Shown: positions 38,303-49,456, counted from the stretch's first letter. The stretch: DNA of 64,000 nt from Streptococcus sanguinis (GCF_026781265.1 NZ_JAKUVC010000002.1:558001-622000); one strand, 5' to 3'. Notes: generated by a model from the letters alone, not told the origin. Made by a program: numbers and translations.

Positions 38303-41300
38303 TCATTCCTGAGCCAGATTGGCAACAATCTGACTGTCATAAGCTTGGTCATCTCTAAACTCAATATCCTGATCAAAGTTGTGCTCAGCCGTATGCTTGT
38401 GCGACAGCTTGACCTTGTGGCTAGCCCCCATCTGGAACCACTCATACTCCGAGTCAATATGTCCAATATCCAGCGCCCGATAACCTTCCTGAACCAGATC
38501 ATAGACCAAGACCTTGGCCGTCGGACCCAGCATAGTCAAAATCAAACGATTGTCCGCATGCTCTCGGACAGCCTGCTTGATGGCCTCCAGCTTGCTGTAG
38601 GCGTTGCGCGAAGGACAGATAATCCGCTTGATAGACCGAGCTCCGGCAAATAGGTCATTGCCCACACCAGAACGAGAAGTCAAACCCTCTACGATCAAGA
38701 GGTCCTTGTCCTGCCATAACTGCTTGAGCTTGGCAAAATAGCCCGCAGACGGCGTCTTATCTTCCAAGTCGATATAAGGACGGGAAATAAAGGTTGAGCC
38801 ATACCAAGGTGCCCGGCAAATATTTTTATATTTCTCAAGAAAATGTGGCAAATGATTTAGACTCCAAAAATTTTGGGCATCAATGGAATAGCGCTCTAGT
38901 CCTGTAAAGACATCGGGCAGACAAATCATCAAACGCTCATCGCTCTCCATAGACATAATCTCTCTCAAGCGCGCTGACAGTTCTGGATCAAAATCCTGAT
39001 AGACGATACTGCGGCCCGCAATCAAATCCATCTCACCATCTCCAAAGCGAAGGACTGAAGCACCTTTCTCCAAGAGATAATCCAGTGATTGGTCGATAGA
39101 GAGTACAGAAATCTGCCGCTCTTTAGGCTCGGCTAAGCCCAGCTTCTCAATAGCCTGCACCATGACTTCAGGATTATCGGCTGGAAAGACTTCCTGCCCC
39201 TGCTGGCCATGAGCTGTGCTGTCAAAGGCAAAAACTGGCTTACCGGCTGACTTGAAGCGAGAGATAATATCCCCGACCTCATCACCAGCATTGATATCCA
39301 GCAGCAGCTGAGACTTGGCTTCCAGCGACTCCAAGAGAGCCGGAATCCCAGCAATATCTGAGCTGACACTGACATTAGGATACCGAAGCAGACGTGTGAT
39401 TGGCTCTGCCACCATGACCGGTGCCGCAATGTAGAAATGACAGGTAGGCAGGGCTTGGATCAGATAGTTGATATGCATCAGGTCACAAGAGTAGGTATAG
39501 ACTAGGCAGGACAGACTTGAGCCCTCTTCACCTTCCACCATCTTTTGAGTCAGGGCTCCGACTGGCTCCTCCATATCCAACCAATCCAGTCCCTGATAAA
39601 ACCACCAGACCTCACGATAGATGGACTGAGTATACTCTTTCCAAGGCTTGCGCTCGGTCAGATAGTGAATCACAGGCGGATAGAGACCTTTTTCTGGCTC
39701 ATAGTCGGAAAAGGTCGTGTGCAGCGTAATGCAGTTATAAGCAAAGGGTAGCTCCAGCCAGCGATTCTCAAAGAGCATATTGAGAATGCTTTGGTCACCA
39801 GACGGTACCTTGTCATGCCATTCATTGGTCAGTTCAATCAAACGTTGGCGAATATTCTCTCGCTTCCAAAGGGCATTATTGATTAATAAGAACCCAGCAT
39901 TAAAGATATGCTGATGAAAATACACTTGCCCGCCTAGATCCTTGACCGCAGCAAGCGGTGCATCTCCAAGTTTTGTTTCAAATAAGGAGCTTAAATCCCG
40001 CGTGACAACGATATCGCAATCTAAATACAAAGCCTTGTCTTCCTCAACAAAATCCGCTACAAAATAGCGTAGGAAAACAGTATAACTAATATCCGTTTTA
40101 AAATTTGACACCAACGAAGCAGACACCCGAGCATTGACGATCTGGCAGTCTAGCTTGGCCAGTCTCTTTTGCATGCTGACAAACCACTCTGTCGGAAAGT
40201 CACTGTTGATGACATAAAACTTGATAAAGCGATTGTGGCAGACGATGGACTTAATGGTGGTTATGACCTGCTCACTATAAGCAGCATTAGCCGCCAGCAC
40301 CACAGCCCGAAAGGCTTGCGGCTTCTCTCTTTTCATCAGACTGCGCAGCTTTTCCACCATCTCCTGTGGATTTTCATGCGGATAGACCAGCTCTTCGTTT
40401 TCATTTTTCTTAGAATTGTCAAAAGCCAGAACTGGCTTGTCAAGTGCCTTGAAGCGACTGCTCAGCTCATAGTGCTCACTTCCATGGTGAATATCCAAAT
40501 AGACCTGGCACTTATCAATGAGCTCATCTAGCACTGCATGGATAACCTGCGGGTAAAGGTGGATGTTCTCATACTGGTTCAAAGATTGCAGGTAAGCTCC
40601 CATCTCTGTGTAGCAGGCGATGTGAAAATCAACCCTAGGCAGGGACTGGGCTAAAAACTCTATCTGCTCCAGCTCCTGCACATCCGTCAGGAGCATACAG
40701 TTGAGAGCGGCCTGCTCCCAATGATCCGGCAGCTCAAACTCCCCCTGATGATGGGCTACAATCTCTTCCAGACTCAAGGCCTGAAAGTCCCACCAAAGCT
40801 GACGGTACCGATAGCTGACTTCCGAGTTCCAAGGCTTGCGGAAGGTCGTATAGTGGATAATCAGAGGTTCTTGATACAGCTCAAAATGGCCATTCCAGCC
40901 GCTATAAAAGGCCACTAAATCATGACCGACCTGCAGATTGTAAATCTTATCCAGGGGCAGCCAGTCCTGATCTAACACATGATTTAAAACCGTCTGATCA
41001 CCGTTGAAATCCTCCATCTGACCAGATTGGACCAAGCCCATGATGTGGTCCGTTTCCTTGATAAAGCTCTCCTGCAGCTGCCTTTCTTTCCAAGCTCGAT
41101 TATCAATTAGCAGAACGCCAGCATTAAAGCCATAACCTCCGGCATCTCCAACCGCAGCCACAAGCTTGCCTTCTAGAGAAATATCAAATAAAGGCTGCAA
41201 ATCTCTATTGACCACCAGATCGCTATCCAGATAAAGGACTCGCTCCTCTGCTACAAACTGCGGAATGAAATAGCGAGCATAGGTAGCTGAGCTGATATGG

Positions 41301-41527
41301 TCCTGCGTCAGCCAGTCTGGACTGATCGTCACTTGGTCCAAGGTGATATTAACTAATTCACTGTCCAGTTGCTCGGCCAACTCATTAAATTCACGAAACC
41401 ACTCGTCACTCAATCCCTGATTGAAAACATAGATTTTTACATTTTTATTGTAATATAAAATCGACTTAATTGTAGTCGAAACTTGCTCCTGATAGGCCTG
41501 ATCCCCAACCAAAACAATCGTTTTCAT
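38303..41527 (-). CDS. gly: multidomain glycosyltransferase Gly (GT8-GT8-DUF1792)
   Basis: This 1074-residue cytosolic protein opens the glycosylation operon. Two GT8 domains lie at about 1-265 and 405-650, with DXD motifs D101-S-D103 and D503-C-D505 and matching beginnings (STTIKSILYYN, ITTIKSIVCHN). Each is followed by a GtfB-like module (about 275-395 and 672-798, with FHIACYTEM and YLDIHHG, then FYIAAPVMV and LLDINAG). A C-terminal DUF1792 domain (about 805-1074) holds SVLRFGDGEMDLIAG, the GT-D fold found in S. parasanguinis dGT1. It should extend the adhesin glycan with two or three sugars. S. gordonii Gly is shorter by memory, so a DUF1792 fusion may be a species trait. Confidence 0.88.
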   Translation of the reverse strand: MKTIVLVGDQAYQEQVSTTIKSILYYNKNVKIYVFNQGLSDEWFREFNELAEQLDSELVNITLDQVTISPDWLTQDHISSATYARYFIPQFVAEERVLYLDSDLVVNRDLQPLFDISLEGKLVAAVGDAGGYGFNAGVLLIDNRAWKERQLQESFIKETDHIMGLVQSGQMEDFNGDQTVLNHVLDQDWLPLDKIYNLQVGHDLVAFYSGWNGHFELYQEPLIIHYTTFRKPWNSEVSYRYRQLWWDFQALSLEEIVAHHQGEFELPDHWEQAALNCMLLTDVQELEQIEFLAQSLPRVDFHIACYTEMGAYLQSLNQYENIHLYPQVIHAVLDELIDKCQVYLDIHHGSEHYELSSRFKALDKPVLAFDNSKKNENEELVYPHENPQEMVEKLRSLMKREKPQAFRAVVLAANAAYSEQVITTIKSIVCHNRFIKFYVINSDFPTEWFVSMQKRLAKLDCQIVNARVSASLVSNFKTDISYTVFLRYFVADFVEEDKALYLDCDIVVTRDLSSLFETKLGDAPLAAVKDLGGQVYFHQHIFNAGFLLINNALWKRENIRQRLIELTNEWHDKVPSGDQSILNMLFENRWLELPFAYNCITLHTTFSDYEPEKGLYPPVIHYLTERKPWKEYTQSIYREVWWFYQGLDWLDMEEPVGALTQKMVEGEEGSSLSCLVYTYSCDLMHINYLIQALPTCHFYIAAPVMVAEPITRLLRYPNVSVSSDIAGIPALLESLEAKSQLLLDINAGDEVGDIISRFKSAGKPVFAFDSTAHGQQGQEVFPADNPEVMVQAIEKLGLAEPKERQISVLSIDQSLDYLLEKGASVLRFGDGEMDLIAGRSIVYQDFDPELSARLREIMSMESDERLMICLPDVFTGLERYSIDAQNFWSLNHLPHFLEKYKNICRAPWYGSTFISRPYIDLEDKTPSAGYFAKLKQLWQDKDLLIVEGLTSRSGVGNDLFAGARSIKRIICPSRNAYSKLEAIKQAVREHADNRLILTMLGPTAKVLVYDLVQEGYRALDIGHIDSEYEWFQMGASHKVKLSHKHTAEHNFDQDIEFRDDQAYDSQIVANLAQE

Positions 41528-41871
41528 TTCTTCCCTTACTCTTTCATTTCATAAACTCTAAAACATCATTTCTATACTTGATATTATATAAAATATTGTC
41601 CAAAAAATCTATATTCTCAAGGATTTTCCTGCACAATAAAGAACACTTTTTTCTACTAAATTGTCAAAAAAACAGGAAGTTGTCAAAACTTCCTGTTTCT
41701 ATTGCCTCTCGGTTTCTTTTTACTAGTTCTTAGTCTAGTATTTTAGTAAGCAAGCACCAGAAATCATGACATGATTTCCTTAATGGCTTGCGCTATTCAT
41801 CACTTCCTCAACTCACTAACTGAGTGAAATTTCGACGGACTAAAAGATAAACTGATCGGCACTATTTACTG
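41528..41871. other. intergenic region between srpA and gly
   Basis: The 344 bp hold no gene. They contain the srpA terminator, several other inverted repeats on the srpA side (TACTAG/CTAGTA at 41721-41740; a near-perfect 19-nt palindrome GAAATCATG-A-CATGATTTC at 41760-41778) and an AT-rich promoter zone for gly with TATAAT (plus-strand ATTATA, 41583-41588) but no convincing -35. Confidence 0.6.
41666..41697 (-). terminator. srpA terminator
   Basis: AACAGGAAGT (41671-41680) pairs perfectly with ACTTCCTGTT (41688-41697), with a 7-nt loop, and TTTTT follows on the - strand. It separates srpA from the gly operon. Confidence 0.75.
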
Positions 41872-44800
41872 CTACTCCTCAGAGTCGCTTTTCTTTTTAC
41901 GTCTCTTGAAGGCCAAGCCCAATGCTCCCAAGCCCAGAGCCAGGATGGAAGCCTTACTCTCCGTTTCCCCTGTCTGAGGCAGACGACCTCTGGAAATCAG
42001 ATCCAGTTCAGACTGTCTTGTGGAAGCGGACAGGCTTTCAGATGTGCTCTGACTAGCTGACAGACTCGTCGACAGGCTTTCCGATACAGACTGACTGACA
42101 CGGGCAAGCTCGCTGAGACTGACTGCTGCTGACAGTGACTCACTTGTAAAAAGGCTGAGTGAGTAGAATTCCTTCTCATGAACCAGATCCAGCTGACTAT
42201 GCAAGACTGATGTGCTAGTGCTCAGTGAAGTCGACTCGCTGATTGACTGAGAATCACTAATCGAAGCACTTTCTGAACCAGACAGACTAGCCGAAGTACT
42301 TGCGGATTCTGAAGCACTTACTGAAGCAGATCTACTTGCCAACGCTAAGGCAGAAGCCTGAACTGAAGTCGATTCGCTGATTGATGCTGATTCACTTGCA
42401 CTTACTGACGCATTCGTTGAAGCGGACTCGCTTGCACTTACGGACGCACTAGTCGACGCGGACGTGCTTGTACTTACGGACGCGCTGGTCGACGCGGACT
42501 CACTTGCTGATACGGATGCGCTCGTTGAAGCTGAGGTACTTGCACTTACTGAGTCGCTAGTGGAAGCTGAGTCGCTCGCAGATACAGATGCACTGGTTGA
42601 GGCGGACGTACTTGCACTCACTGACGCACTCGTTGATGCCGATGTGCTTGCACTTACTGATGCGCTGGTCGACGCAGACGTACTTGCGCTTACTGAGGCA
42701 CTTGTCAACGCGGATGTACTTGCACTTACTGAGGCGCTCGTTGAAGCTGATTCGCTCGCACTTACTGAGGCGCTTGTGGAAGCTGACGTGCTGGCACTTA
42801 CGGATGCACTCGTTGAGACAGACGTACTTGCAGATACAGATGCACTGGTCGACGCTGATTCGCTTGCACTTACTGACGCACTCGTTGACGCAGACGTACT
42901 TGCGGACACGGATGCACTGGTCGACGCTGAGTCGCTCGCAGATACAGATGCACTCGTTGAGGCGGACGTACTTGCGGATACAGACGCACTTGTGGAGGCT
43001 GATTCACTTGCTGATACGGATGCACTCGTTGAGGCGGACGTACTTGCACTTACTGATGCACTCATTGAAGCAGACGTACTTGCAGACACAGACGCGCTGG
43101 TTGAGGCAGACGTGCTTGCACTTACTGATGCACTCGTTGAGGCAGACGTACTTGCACTCACTGATGCACTCGTCGAAGCGGACTCACTTGCAGAAACAGA
43201 TGCGCTGGTCGACGCAGACGTGCTTGCGCTCACAGACGCGCTCGTGGAAGCCGATGTACTTGCAGATACAGATTCGCTCGTGGACGCGGATTCACTTGCT
43301 TTCGCAGATGAGCTAGTTGAAGCGGACTCACTTGCACTCACTGATGCACTCGTGGACGCTGATTCGCTTGCACTTACTGATGCACTCGTGGACGCTGAGG
43401 TACTTGCACTTACTGATGCACTCGTGGAGGCGGATGTACTTGCTGATACAGATGCGCTGGTTGATGCTGAGGTGCTTGCACTGGTAGACGCTGAGGTACT
43501 TGCTGAAACAGACGCACTCGTGGAGGCGGAGGTACTTGCTGAAACAGACGCACTCGTGGAGGCGGAGGTACTTGCTGATACAGATGCGCTGGTTGATGCT
43601 GAGGTGCTTGCACTGGTAGACGCGGACGTGCTTGCGGATACAGATGCACTCGTGGAGGCGGACTCACTTGCACTTACTGATGCACTGGTTGAAGCAGACT
43701 CACTTGCAGATACTGACGCACTCGTCGACGCTGAGGTACTGGCAGAAACTGACGCGCTAGTGGAAGCTGACTCACTTGCAGATACTGACGCACTTGTCGA
43801 TGCGGACGTGCTTGCGGATACTGATGCACTCGTTGAAGCGGATGTGCTTGCTGAGACAGATGCACTCGTTGAGGCAGATGTACTTGCACTTACTGACGCA
43901 CTTGTCGATGCTGACGTGCTTGCGGATACTGATGCACTCGTTGAAGCGGACGTGCTAGCACTTACTGATGCACTGGTTGACGCACTGGTCGACGCGGACG
44001 TGCTTGCACTTACTGACGCACTCGTCGATGCTGACGTGCTTGCACTTACTGATGCACTCGTCGATGCTGACGTGCTTGCAGAAACTGACGCGCTCGTTGA
44101 AGCAGATGTGCTTGCACTTACTGATGCACTAGTCGACGCGGACATACTTGCACTTACAGACGCACTCGTCGATGCGGATGTACTTGCACTTACTGATGCA
44201 CTCGTTGAAGCCGACGTACTTGCACTTACAGACGCACTGGTCGACGCGGAGGTACTTGCACTTACTGACGCACTCGTCGATGCTGACGTGCTTGCACTTA
44301 CTGATGCACTCGTTGAAGCTGAGGTGCTTGCACTTGTTGATGCGCTCGTTGATGCAGATGTACTTGCTGAGACAGAGGCACTGGTTGATGCGGATGTGCT
44401 GGCACTTACTGATGCACTCGTGGACGCGGAGGTACTTGCGGATACTGACGCGCTGGTCGACGCAGACGTACTTGCACTTACGGATGCACTCGTGGACGCG
44501 GAGGTACTTGCAGACACTGATGCGCTTGTTGAGGCTGACGTACTTGCACTCACGGATGCACTGGTCGATGCTGAGGTACTTGCACTTACGGACGCACTCG
44601 TGGAGGCCGAGGTACTTGCAGATACGGATGCGCTCGTTGAAGCGGACTCACTTGCGCTTACGGATGCACTCGTGGACGCGGAGGTACTTGCAGACACTGA
44701 CGCACTCGTGGACGCGGAGGTACTTGCACTTACTGACGCGCTTGTTGAGGCTGAGGTACTTGCACTTACGGATGCACTAGTTGAAGCGGACGTGCTGGCT

Positions 44801-47800
44801 GATACGGATGCGCTTGTGGACGCGGACGTACTTGCGGATACTGACGCACTCGTTGAGGCTGACGTGCTTGCAGACACAGATGCACTCGTTGAGGCGGACG
44901 TACTTGCAGAAACTGATGCGCTGGTTGAGGCCGATGTACTTGCACTTACAGACGCGCTTGTGGACGCGGACGTACTTGCACTCACTGACGCACTAGTCGA
45001 TGCGGACATACTTGCACTTACGGAAGCGCTCGTTGAAGCCGATGTACTTGCTGAAACTGATGCACTAGTCGATGCGGACGTACTTGCACTTACGGAAGCG
45101 CTCGTTGAAGCAGACGTACTTGCACTTACTGATGCACTCGTCGATGCGGACGTACTTGCACTTACAGACGCGCTAGTAGACGCGGACGTGCTGGCACTTA
45201 CGGACGCGCTCGTTGAAGCGGATGTACTTGCTGATACTGACGCACTCGTCGATGCGGACGTGCTGGCAGAGACAGATGCACTCGTTGAGGCGGACGTACT
45301 TGCTGATACAGAGGCGCTCGTGGACGCTGACGTACTTGCACTTACAGATGCGCTCGTTGAGGCGGACGTACTTGCACTTGTTGATGCACTCGTCGATGCG
45401 GACGTGCTGGCAGAGACAGATGCACTCGTCGAGGCGGACGTACTTACTGATACAGAGGCGCTTGTGGACGCTGACGTACTTGCAGACACTGACGCGCTCG
45501 TGGATGCAGATGTGCTTGCAGATACTGACGCGCTCGTGGACGCTGACGTACTTGCGGATACGGACGCGCTGGTCGATGCCGATTCACTTGCACTTACGGA
45601 CGCACTTGTGGACGCGGACGTACTTGCACTTACTGATGCGCTCGTGGACGCTGACGTACTTGCACTTACTGACGCACTGGTAGACGAGGACGTGCTGGCA
45701 CTTACTGATGCACTCGTCGAAGCGGATTCGCTTGCAGACACTGATGCACTCGTTGAGGCTGAGGTGCTTGCACTTACGGATGCACTCGTTGAAGCGGAGG
45801 TACTTGCGGATGCAGATGCACTCGTCGACGCTGAGGTACTTGCTGATACGGATGCACTCGTCGATGCGGACGTGCTTGCGCTCACTGAAGCACTTGTTGA
45901 AGCTGAGGTACTTGCTGATACGGACGCACTCGTCGAGGCTGATGTGCTTGCTGAAACTGACGCGCTCGTGGACGCGGAGGTACTTGCTGATACGGATGCA
46001 CTCGTCGATGCGGACGTGCTTGCGCTCACTGAAGCACTAGTTGAAGCTGAGGTACTTGCTGATACGGACGCACTCGTCGAGGCTGATGTGCTTGCTGAAA
46101 CTGACGCACTTGTCGATGCTGATGTGCTTGCTGAAACTGACGCACTCGTCGACGCTGAGGTACTTGCTGATACGGATGCACTCGTCGATGCGGACGTGCT
46201 TGCGCTCACTGAAGCACTAGTTGAAGCTGAGGTACTTGCGCTGACTGATGCACTCGTCGACGCGGACGTGCTAGCGCTGACTGAAGCACTTGTTGACGCG
46301 GACGTACTTGCAGATACAGATGCACTTGTTGAGGCTGAGGTACTTGCAGATACCGACGCACTCGTCGAGGCAGATGTACTTGCACTCACTGACGCACTTG
46401 TTGAAGCGGAGGTACTTGCGGATACAGATGCACTTGTTGACGCGGACGTGCTAGCTGAAACTGAAGCACTTGTCGATGCAGACGTACTTGCAGATACAGA
46501 TGCACTAGTCGATGCAGATTCACTTGCACTTACTGATGCACTCGTGGAGGCAGATTCACTTGCACTTACTGACGCACTCGTTGAAGCAGACGTACTTGCA
46601 CTTACTGAGGCGCTTGTCGATGCTGATGTGCTTGCTGAGACGGATGCACTAGTCGATGCAGATGTACTTGCAGACACAGACGCGCTCGTGGAAGCAGATT
46701 CACTTGCACTTACTGACGCACTCGTTGAGGCAGACGTACTTGCTGACACTGACGCGCTCGTGGAAGCTGACGTGCTGGCTGATACGGATGCACTCGTGGA
46801 CGCTGACTCACTTGCACTTACGGATGCACTCGTTGATGCTGAGGTACTTGCTGAAACTGACGCACTGGTCGACGCTGATGTACTTGCACTTACTGATGCA
46901 CTTGTGGACGCGGACGTACTTGCGCTTACTGACGCACTCGTGGAGGCGGACGTACTTGCACTTACGGACGCGCTTGTCGATGCGGAAGTACTTGCACTTA
47001 CGGAAGCACTCGTCGAAGCGGACGTACTTGCGCTTACTGAGGCACTGGTTGACGCTGAGGTGCTGGCTGATACGGACGCACTCGTCGAAGCGGACGTACT
47101 TGCAGATGTTGAGGCACTGGTTGACGCTGACGTGCTTGCGGACACAGACGCGCTCGTTGAAGCTGAGGTACTTGCAGATGTTGAGGCACTGGTTGACGCG
47201 GACGTGCTTGCGCTTACTGAGGCACTGGTTGACGCTGAGGTGCTGGCTGATACGGACGCACTCGTCGAAGCGGACGTACTTGCAGATGTTGAGGCACTGG
47301 TTGACGCTGACGTACTTGCGCTTACGGACGCACTTGTGGACGCGGACGTGCTGGCACTTACTGATGCACTCGTTGAAGCGGACTCGCTCGCACTGACGGA
47401 TGCGCTTGTCGACGCGGACGTACTTGCGCTTACAGACGCACTTGTCGACGCGGACGTACTTGCAGATACGGACGCACTCGTTGAGGCTGATGTACTTGCA
47501 GATACGGACGCACTCGTCGATGCAGAAATGCTTGCTGATACTGACGCGCTCGTCGACGCGGATGTGCTTGCGGATACGGATGCGCTCGTTGAAGCTGAGG
47601 TGCTTGCACTTACCGATGCACTCGTTGAGGCTGATGTACTTGCGCTCACTGAAGCGCTGGTTGATGCAGACGTGCTTGCGGATGTTGATGCACTTACTGA
47701 AGCCGATTTACTATCTACAATAGACTGGCTCGCAGAGGTCGACGCACTTAGGGACGCAGAGGTACTAGCAGACATAGAAGCACTCGTTGACGCGGATGTT

Positions 47801-49170
47801 GAAGCTGACGTTAAAGCTGAACGACTTGATGCAAGATCTTTTACTACTCTATTCGCAGCGATAGTATCTGTAGATGAGTCTGGATAAGTAATAGTAACTC
47901 TTCCGTTTGCTGAAACAGTAATTCTAGCAGCTGCTGGAATCTGAGGATTGGCTACTCTTACTGCAGCCTCTACTGCATTTTTCTCAGTTGGAGATAACTT
48001 AGAAAGCCGATTAACATAAGTTATAGACGGATTAGCAGGGTCATATTTATAAGATTGTGGTCTAAATTTAATTACAAAAGGAATATTTGAAGAGACTTGA
48101 CCGTTAACATCCCAAGCTCTAATTGTTCGCGTATATTGAGCAGCATTTACATTTCTAGGATCAATTGTTAACTCTTCTGGAACTCTACCGTATGCTCTAA
48201 CACGTAATGGATTAGCAGAGGTAGCATTCCCAGGTACATTGAAATTATCCCGTGAAATTTCTAACCAAGATAAATTCAATGCTTGACCAAAAGTACTTAA
48301 TTCTACATTTGTAACTTGTCCGCTGTCATCAGTTATTTCAAAATAAAATTCAAACTCTTCACCACGATAGACTACTATTTCATTGGGAACTGTAATTGTA
48401 GGCGGGGTTGTATCTGTAGCACGTCTCTTCCGAACACGAGTCGTTTCACTTGAGGAACTGGCTGAGCCATTATTAGTCGAAGACCTATTGGTTTCAGATG
48501 ACGCGCTTTGACTGTTTACAGCAGATTCTGACTGGGAGCTAGCTGAGGTAGATGCTGGCTGAGATGCACTCACCGAATCCGATGTACTTGAAGACACTGA
48601 AAGAGACTCAGATACACTTAAGGAATCTGAGACTACTTGAGATGTGCTGGCACTGATAGAAGCAGAGCTAGACTGTGACATTGACTCTGAAGCTGAGACG
48701 CTGGCAGAGATAGATGCACTGACAGAAGCACTGGCACTGGCTGAGGATGTATCTGATACAGACTCTGACTCAGTATGTGAGCTTGTCGTTGCGGTTGCTG
48801 CCTCAGTAGCACTGCTTTCTTCACCTAAAACTGTTTCACCACGTGTCGCTAAAACGTCTGTCGTGTCAATGACTTTTTCCAGAGCCTGATCTTCTTCCGC
48901 ATGGACGATTGTGTTTGTCACAACAGCTCCGCCCAGCACAGCCCCCGTGGCGACAATCCCCCTCAAAAAGTCTATGCCGCTCTTCTTATCGGTAACTTGT
49001 TCTTCCGTTACCTTAAGCTCAATCGATGAAAGGCCTCCCCCTTTCATTGATCTAAAAAGGCCGAACTGTGAGGTCGCAGCACGCAGCCAATGCTTACCCG
49101 ATTTAATCAGCTTAAAACGAGTCACACGCTCTACTTCGTGGTACTTACCTTTTTGACGTTTAAAAAACAT
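41872..49170 (-). CDS. srpA: serine-rich-repeat adhesin SrpA (GspB/Hsa family)
   Basis: This 2432-residue wall-anchored adhesin has a long accessory-Sec signal peptide (residues 1-90, with [22 protein letters not shown] and a hydrophobic core near 66-88, cut after VHA). Ser-rich region 1 spans about 132-245. The binding region at about 252-448 holds a Siglec-like domain with the Y346-T-R-T motif, then a second domain with [18 protein letters not shown] huge Ser-rich region 2 runs from about 452 to 2320, largely [12 protein letters not shown] units, and LPQTG at 2397 leads to a hydrophobic helix and KRRKKK tail for sortase A. Family members bind sialylated platelet GPIb-alpha and salivary glycoproteins. 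It is exported only by the operon downstream. Repeat number may be affected by assembly. Confidence 0.95.
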   Translation of the reverse strand: MFFKRQKGKYHEVERVTRFKLIKSGKHWLRAATSQFGLFRSMKGGGLSSIELKVTEEQVTDKKSGIDFLRGIVATGAVLGGAVVTNTIVHAEEDQALEKVIDTTDVLATRGETVLGEESSATEAATATTSSHTESESVSDTSSASASASVSASISASVSASESMSQSSSASISASTSQVVSDSLSVSESLSVSSSTSDSVSASQPASTSASSQSESAVNSQSASSETNRSSTNNGSASSSSETTRVRKRRATDTTPPTITVPNEIVVYRGEEFEFYFEITDDSGQVTNVELSTFGQALNLSWLEISRDNFNVPGNATSANPLRVRAYGRVPEELTIDPRNVNAAQYTRTIRAWDVNGQVSSNIPFVIKFRPQSYKYDPANPSITYVNRLSKLSPTEKNAVEAAVRVANPQIPAAARITVSANGRVTITYPDSSTDTIAANRVVKDLASSRSALTSASTSASTSASMSASTSASLSASTSASQSIVDSKSASVSASTSASTSASTSASVSASTSASTSASVSASTSASTSASVSASTSASTSASVSASISASTSASVSASTSASTSASVSASTSASTSASVSASTSASTSASVSASESASTSASVSASTSASTSASVSASTSASTSASTSASTSASTSASVSASTSASTSASVSASTSASTSASTSASTSASTSASVSASTSASTSASTSASTSASTSASVSASTSASTSASVSASTSASTSASVSASTSASTSASVSASTSASTSASVSASTSASTSASVSASTSASTSASVSASTSASTSASVSASESASTSASVSASTSASTSASVSASTSASTSASVSASESASTSASVSASTSASTSASVSASTSASTSASVSASTSASTSASVSASESASTSASVSASESASTSASVSASTSASTSASVSASTSASTSASVSASTSASTSASVSASTSASTSASVSASTSASTSASVSASTSASTSASVSASTSASTSASVSASTSASTSASVSASTSASTSASVSASTSASTSASVSASTSASTSASVSASTSASTSASVSASTSASTSASVSASTSASTSASVSASTSASTSASVSASTSASTSASVSASTSASTSASVSASTSASTSASVSASTSASTSASASASTSASTSASVSASTSASTSASVSASESASTSASVSASTSSSTSASVSASTSASTSASVSASTSASTSASVSASESASTSASVSASTSASTSASVSASTSASTSASVSASTSASTSASVSVSTSASTSASVSASTSASTSASTSASTSASTSASVSASTSASTSASVSASTSASTSASVSASTSASTSASVSASTSASTSASVSASTSASTSASVSASTSASTSASVSASTSASTSASVSASTSASTSASVSASTSASTSASVSASMSASTSASVSASTSASTSASVSASTSASTSASVSASTSASTSASVSASTSASTSASVSASTSASTSASVSASTSASTSASVSASTSASTSASVSASTSASTSASVSASTSASTSASVSASESASTSASVSASTSASTSASVSASTSASTSASVSASTSASTSASVSASTSASTSASVSASTSASTSASVSASTSASTSASVSASTSASTSASVSASTSASTSASTSASTSASTSASVSASTSASTSASVSASTSASTSASVSASTSASTSASVSASTSASTSASVSASMSASTSASVSASTSASTSASVSASTSASTSASVSASTSASTSASVSASTSASTSASTSASVSASTSASTSASVSASTSASTSASVSASTSASTSASVSASTSASTSASVSASTSASTSASVSASESASTSASVSASTSASTSASVSASESASTSASVSASESASTSASVSASTSASTSASTSASTSASVSASTSASTSASVSASTSASTSASVSASTSASTSASTSASTSASVSASTSASTSASVSASTSASTSASVSASESASTSASVSASESASTSSSAKASESASTSESVSASTSASTSASVSASTSASTSASVSASESASTSASVSASTSASTSASVSASTSASTSASVSASTSASMSASVSASTSASTSASVSASESASTSASVSASTSASTSASVSASDSASTSASVSASTSASTSASVSASESASTSASVSASTSVSTSASVSASTSASTSASVSASESASTSASVSASTSALTSASVSASTSASTSASVSASTSASTSASVSASTSASTSASVSASDSASTSDSVSASTSASTSASVSASESASTSASVSTSTSASTSASVSASESASTNASVSASESASISESTSVQASALALASRSASVSASESASTSASLSGSESASISDSQSISESTSLSTSTSVLHSQLDLVHEKEFYSLSLFTSESLSAAVSLSELARVSQSVSESLSTSLSASQSTSESLSASTRQSELDLISRGRLPQTGETESKASILALGLGALGLAFKRRKKKSDSEE
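42430..47690 (-). repeat. 36-bp coding repeat array of srpA (12-residue SRR2 unit)
   Basis: About 145 tandem copies, by dividing span by period, encode [12 protein letters not shown] with small changes (E, D or M in place of T or V). The DNA copies differ much more than the protein: Ala uses GCA, GCG, GCC and GCT, and Ser uses AGT, AGC, TCA, TCG and TCC in mixed order. Occasional 24-bp and 18-bp offsets shift the T/V phase. The opposite strand has no stop codon in one frame across most of the array. Confidence 0.9.
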
Positions 49171-49214
49171 AATTCTCCCTTTAATTTATATCCTTTTAAA
49201 ACTCTATTACTCTC

Positions 49215-49220
49215 ATTTTA
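49215..49220 (-). promoter_or_regulatory. srpA promoter (-10 element)
   Basis: TAAAAT (plus-strand ATTTTA) preceded by TGTGG makes an extended -10, about 45 nt upstream of the srpA ATG in an AT-rich stretch. The -35 is weak (TTGTTC at a 19-nt distance). The start codon follows an AAGGGAGA ribosome site. Confidence 0.45.
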
Positions 49221-49333
49221 CCACACTATTAAATAAAATGAACAATAAATACTTATTTTTTTTGCTGAAATTGTTTTCAAGCATTTCCAAAAATATTCAT
49301 ATTAAAGCAACTTTCATCTCCGTCAACAAATAG

Positions 49334-49354
49334 AAAAAACGCTAAGCAGCGTTT
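49334..49354 (-). terminator. tRNA-Ser terminator
   Basis: AAACGCT (49337-49343) pairs with AGCGTTT (49348-49354) with a 4-nt loop. A T run follows on the - strand, 15 nt after the tRNA 3' end. Confidence 0.7.
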
Positions 49355-49368
49355 CTTGCATATGATGA

Positions 49369-49456
49369 CGGAAGACATGGGATTCGAACCCACGCACGCT
49401 TTTACACGCCTACTGCGTTTCCAACACAGCCTCTTAAGCCTCTTGAGTAATCTTCC
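49369..49456 (-). tRNA. tRNA-Ser(GGA)
   Basis: An 88-nt class II tRNA. The acceptor stem GGAAGAT pairs with GTCTTCC (one G-U), the discriminator is G, and no CCA is encoded. The anticodon stem CTGTG/CGCAG closes the loop TTGGAAA, giving anticodon GGA (reads UCC and UCU). A long variable arm precedes the T arm with GTTCGAATC. It lies 38 nt after the DUF695 gene and upstream of srpA. Confidence 0.95.

Noticed and set aside
42430-47690. Regular 36-bp repeats that look at first sight like a CRISPR array.
   Set aside because: There are no unique spacers of constant length, the units are in frame and code for [12 protein letters not shown], and no cas genes are near.
42588-47723. Several long Leu/His/Arg/Thr-rich frames on the + strand across the srpA repeats.
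   Set aside because: They are other-frame shadows of the repeat array with no ribosome sites or recognisable domains.
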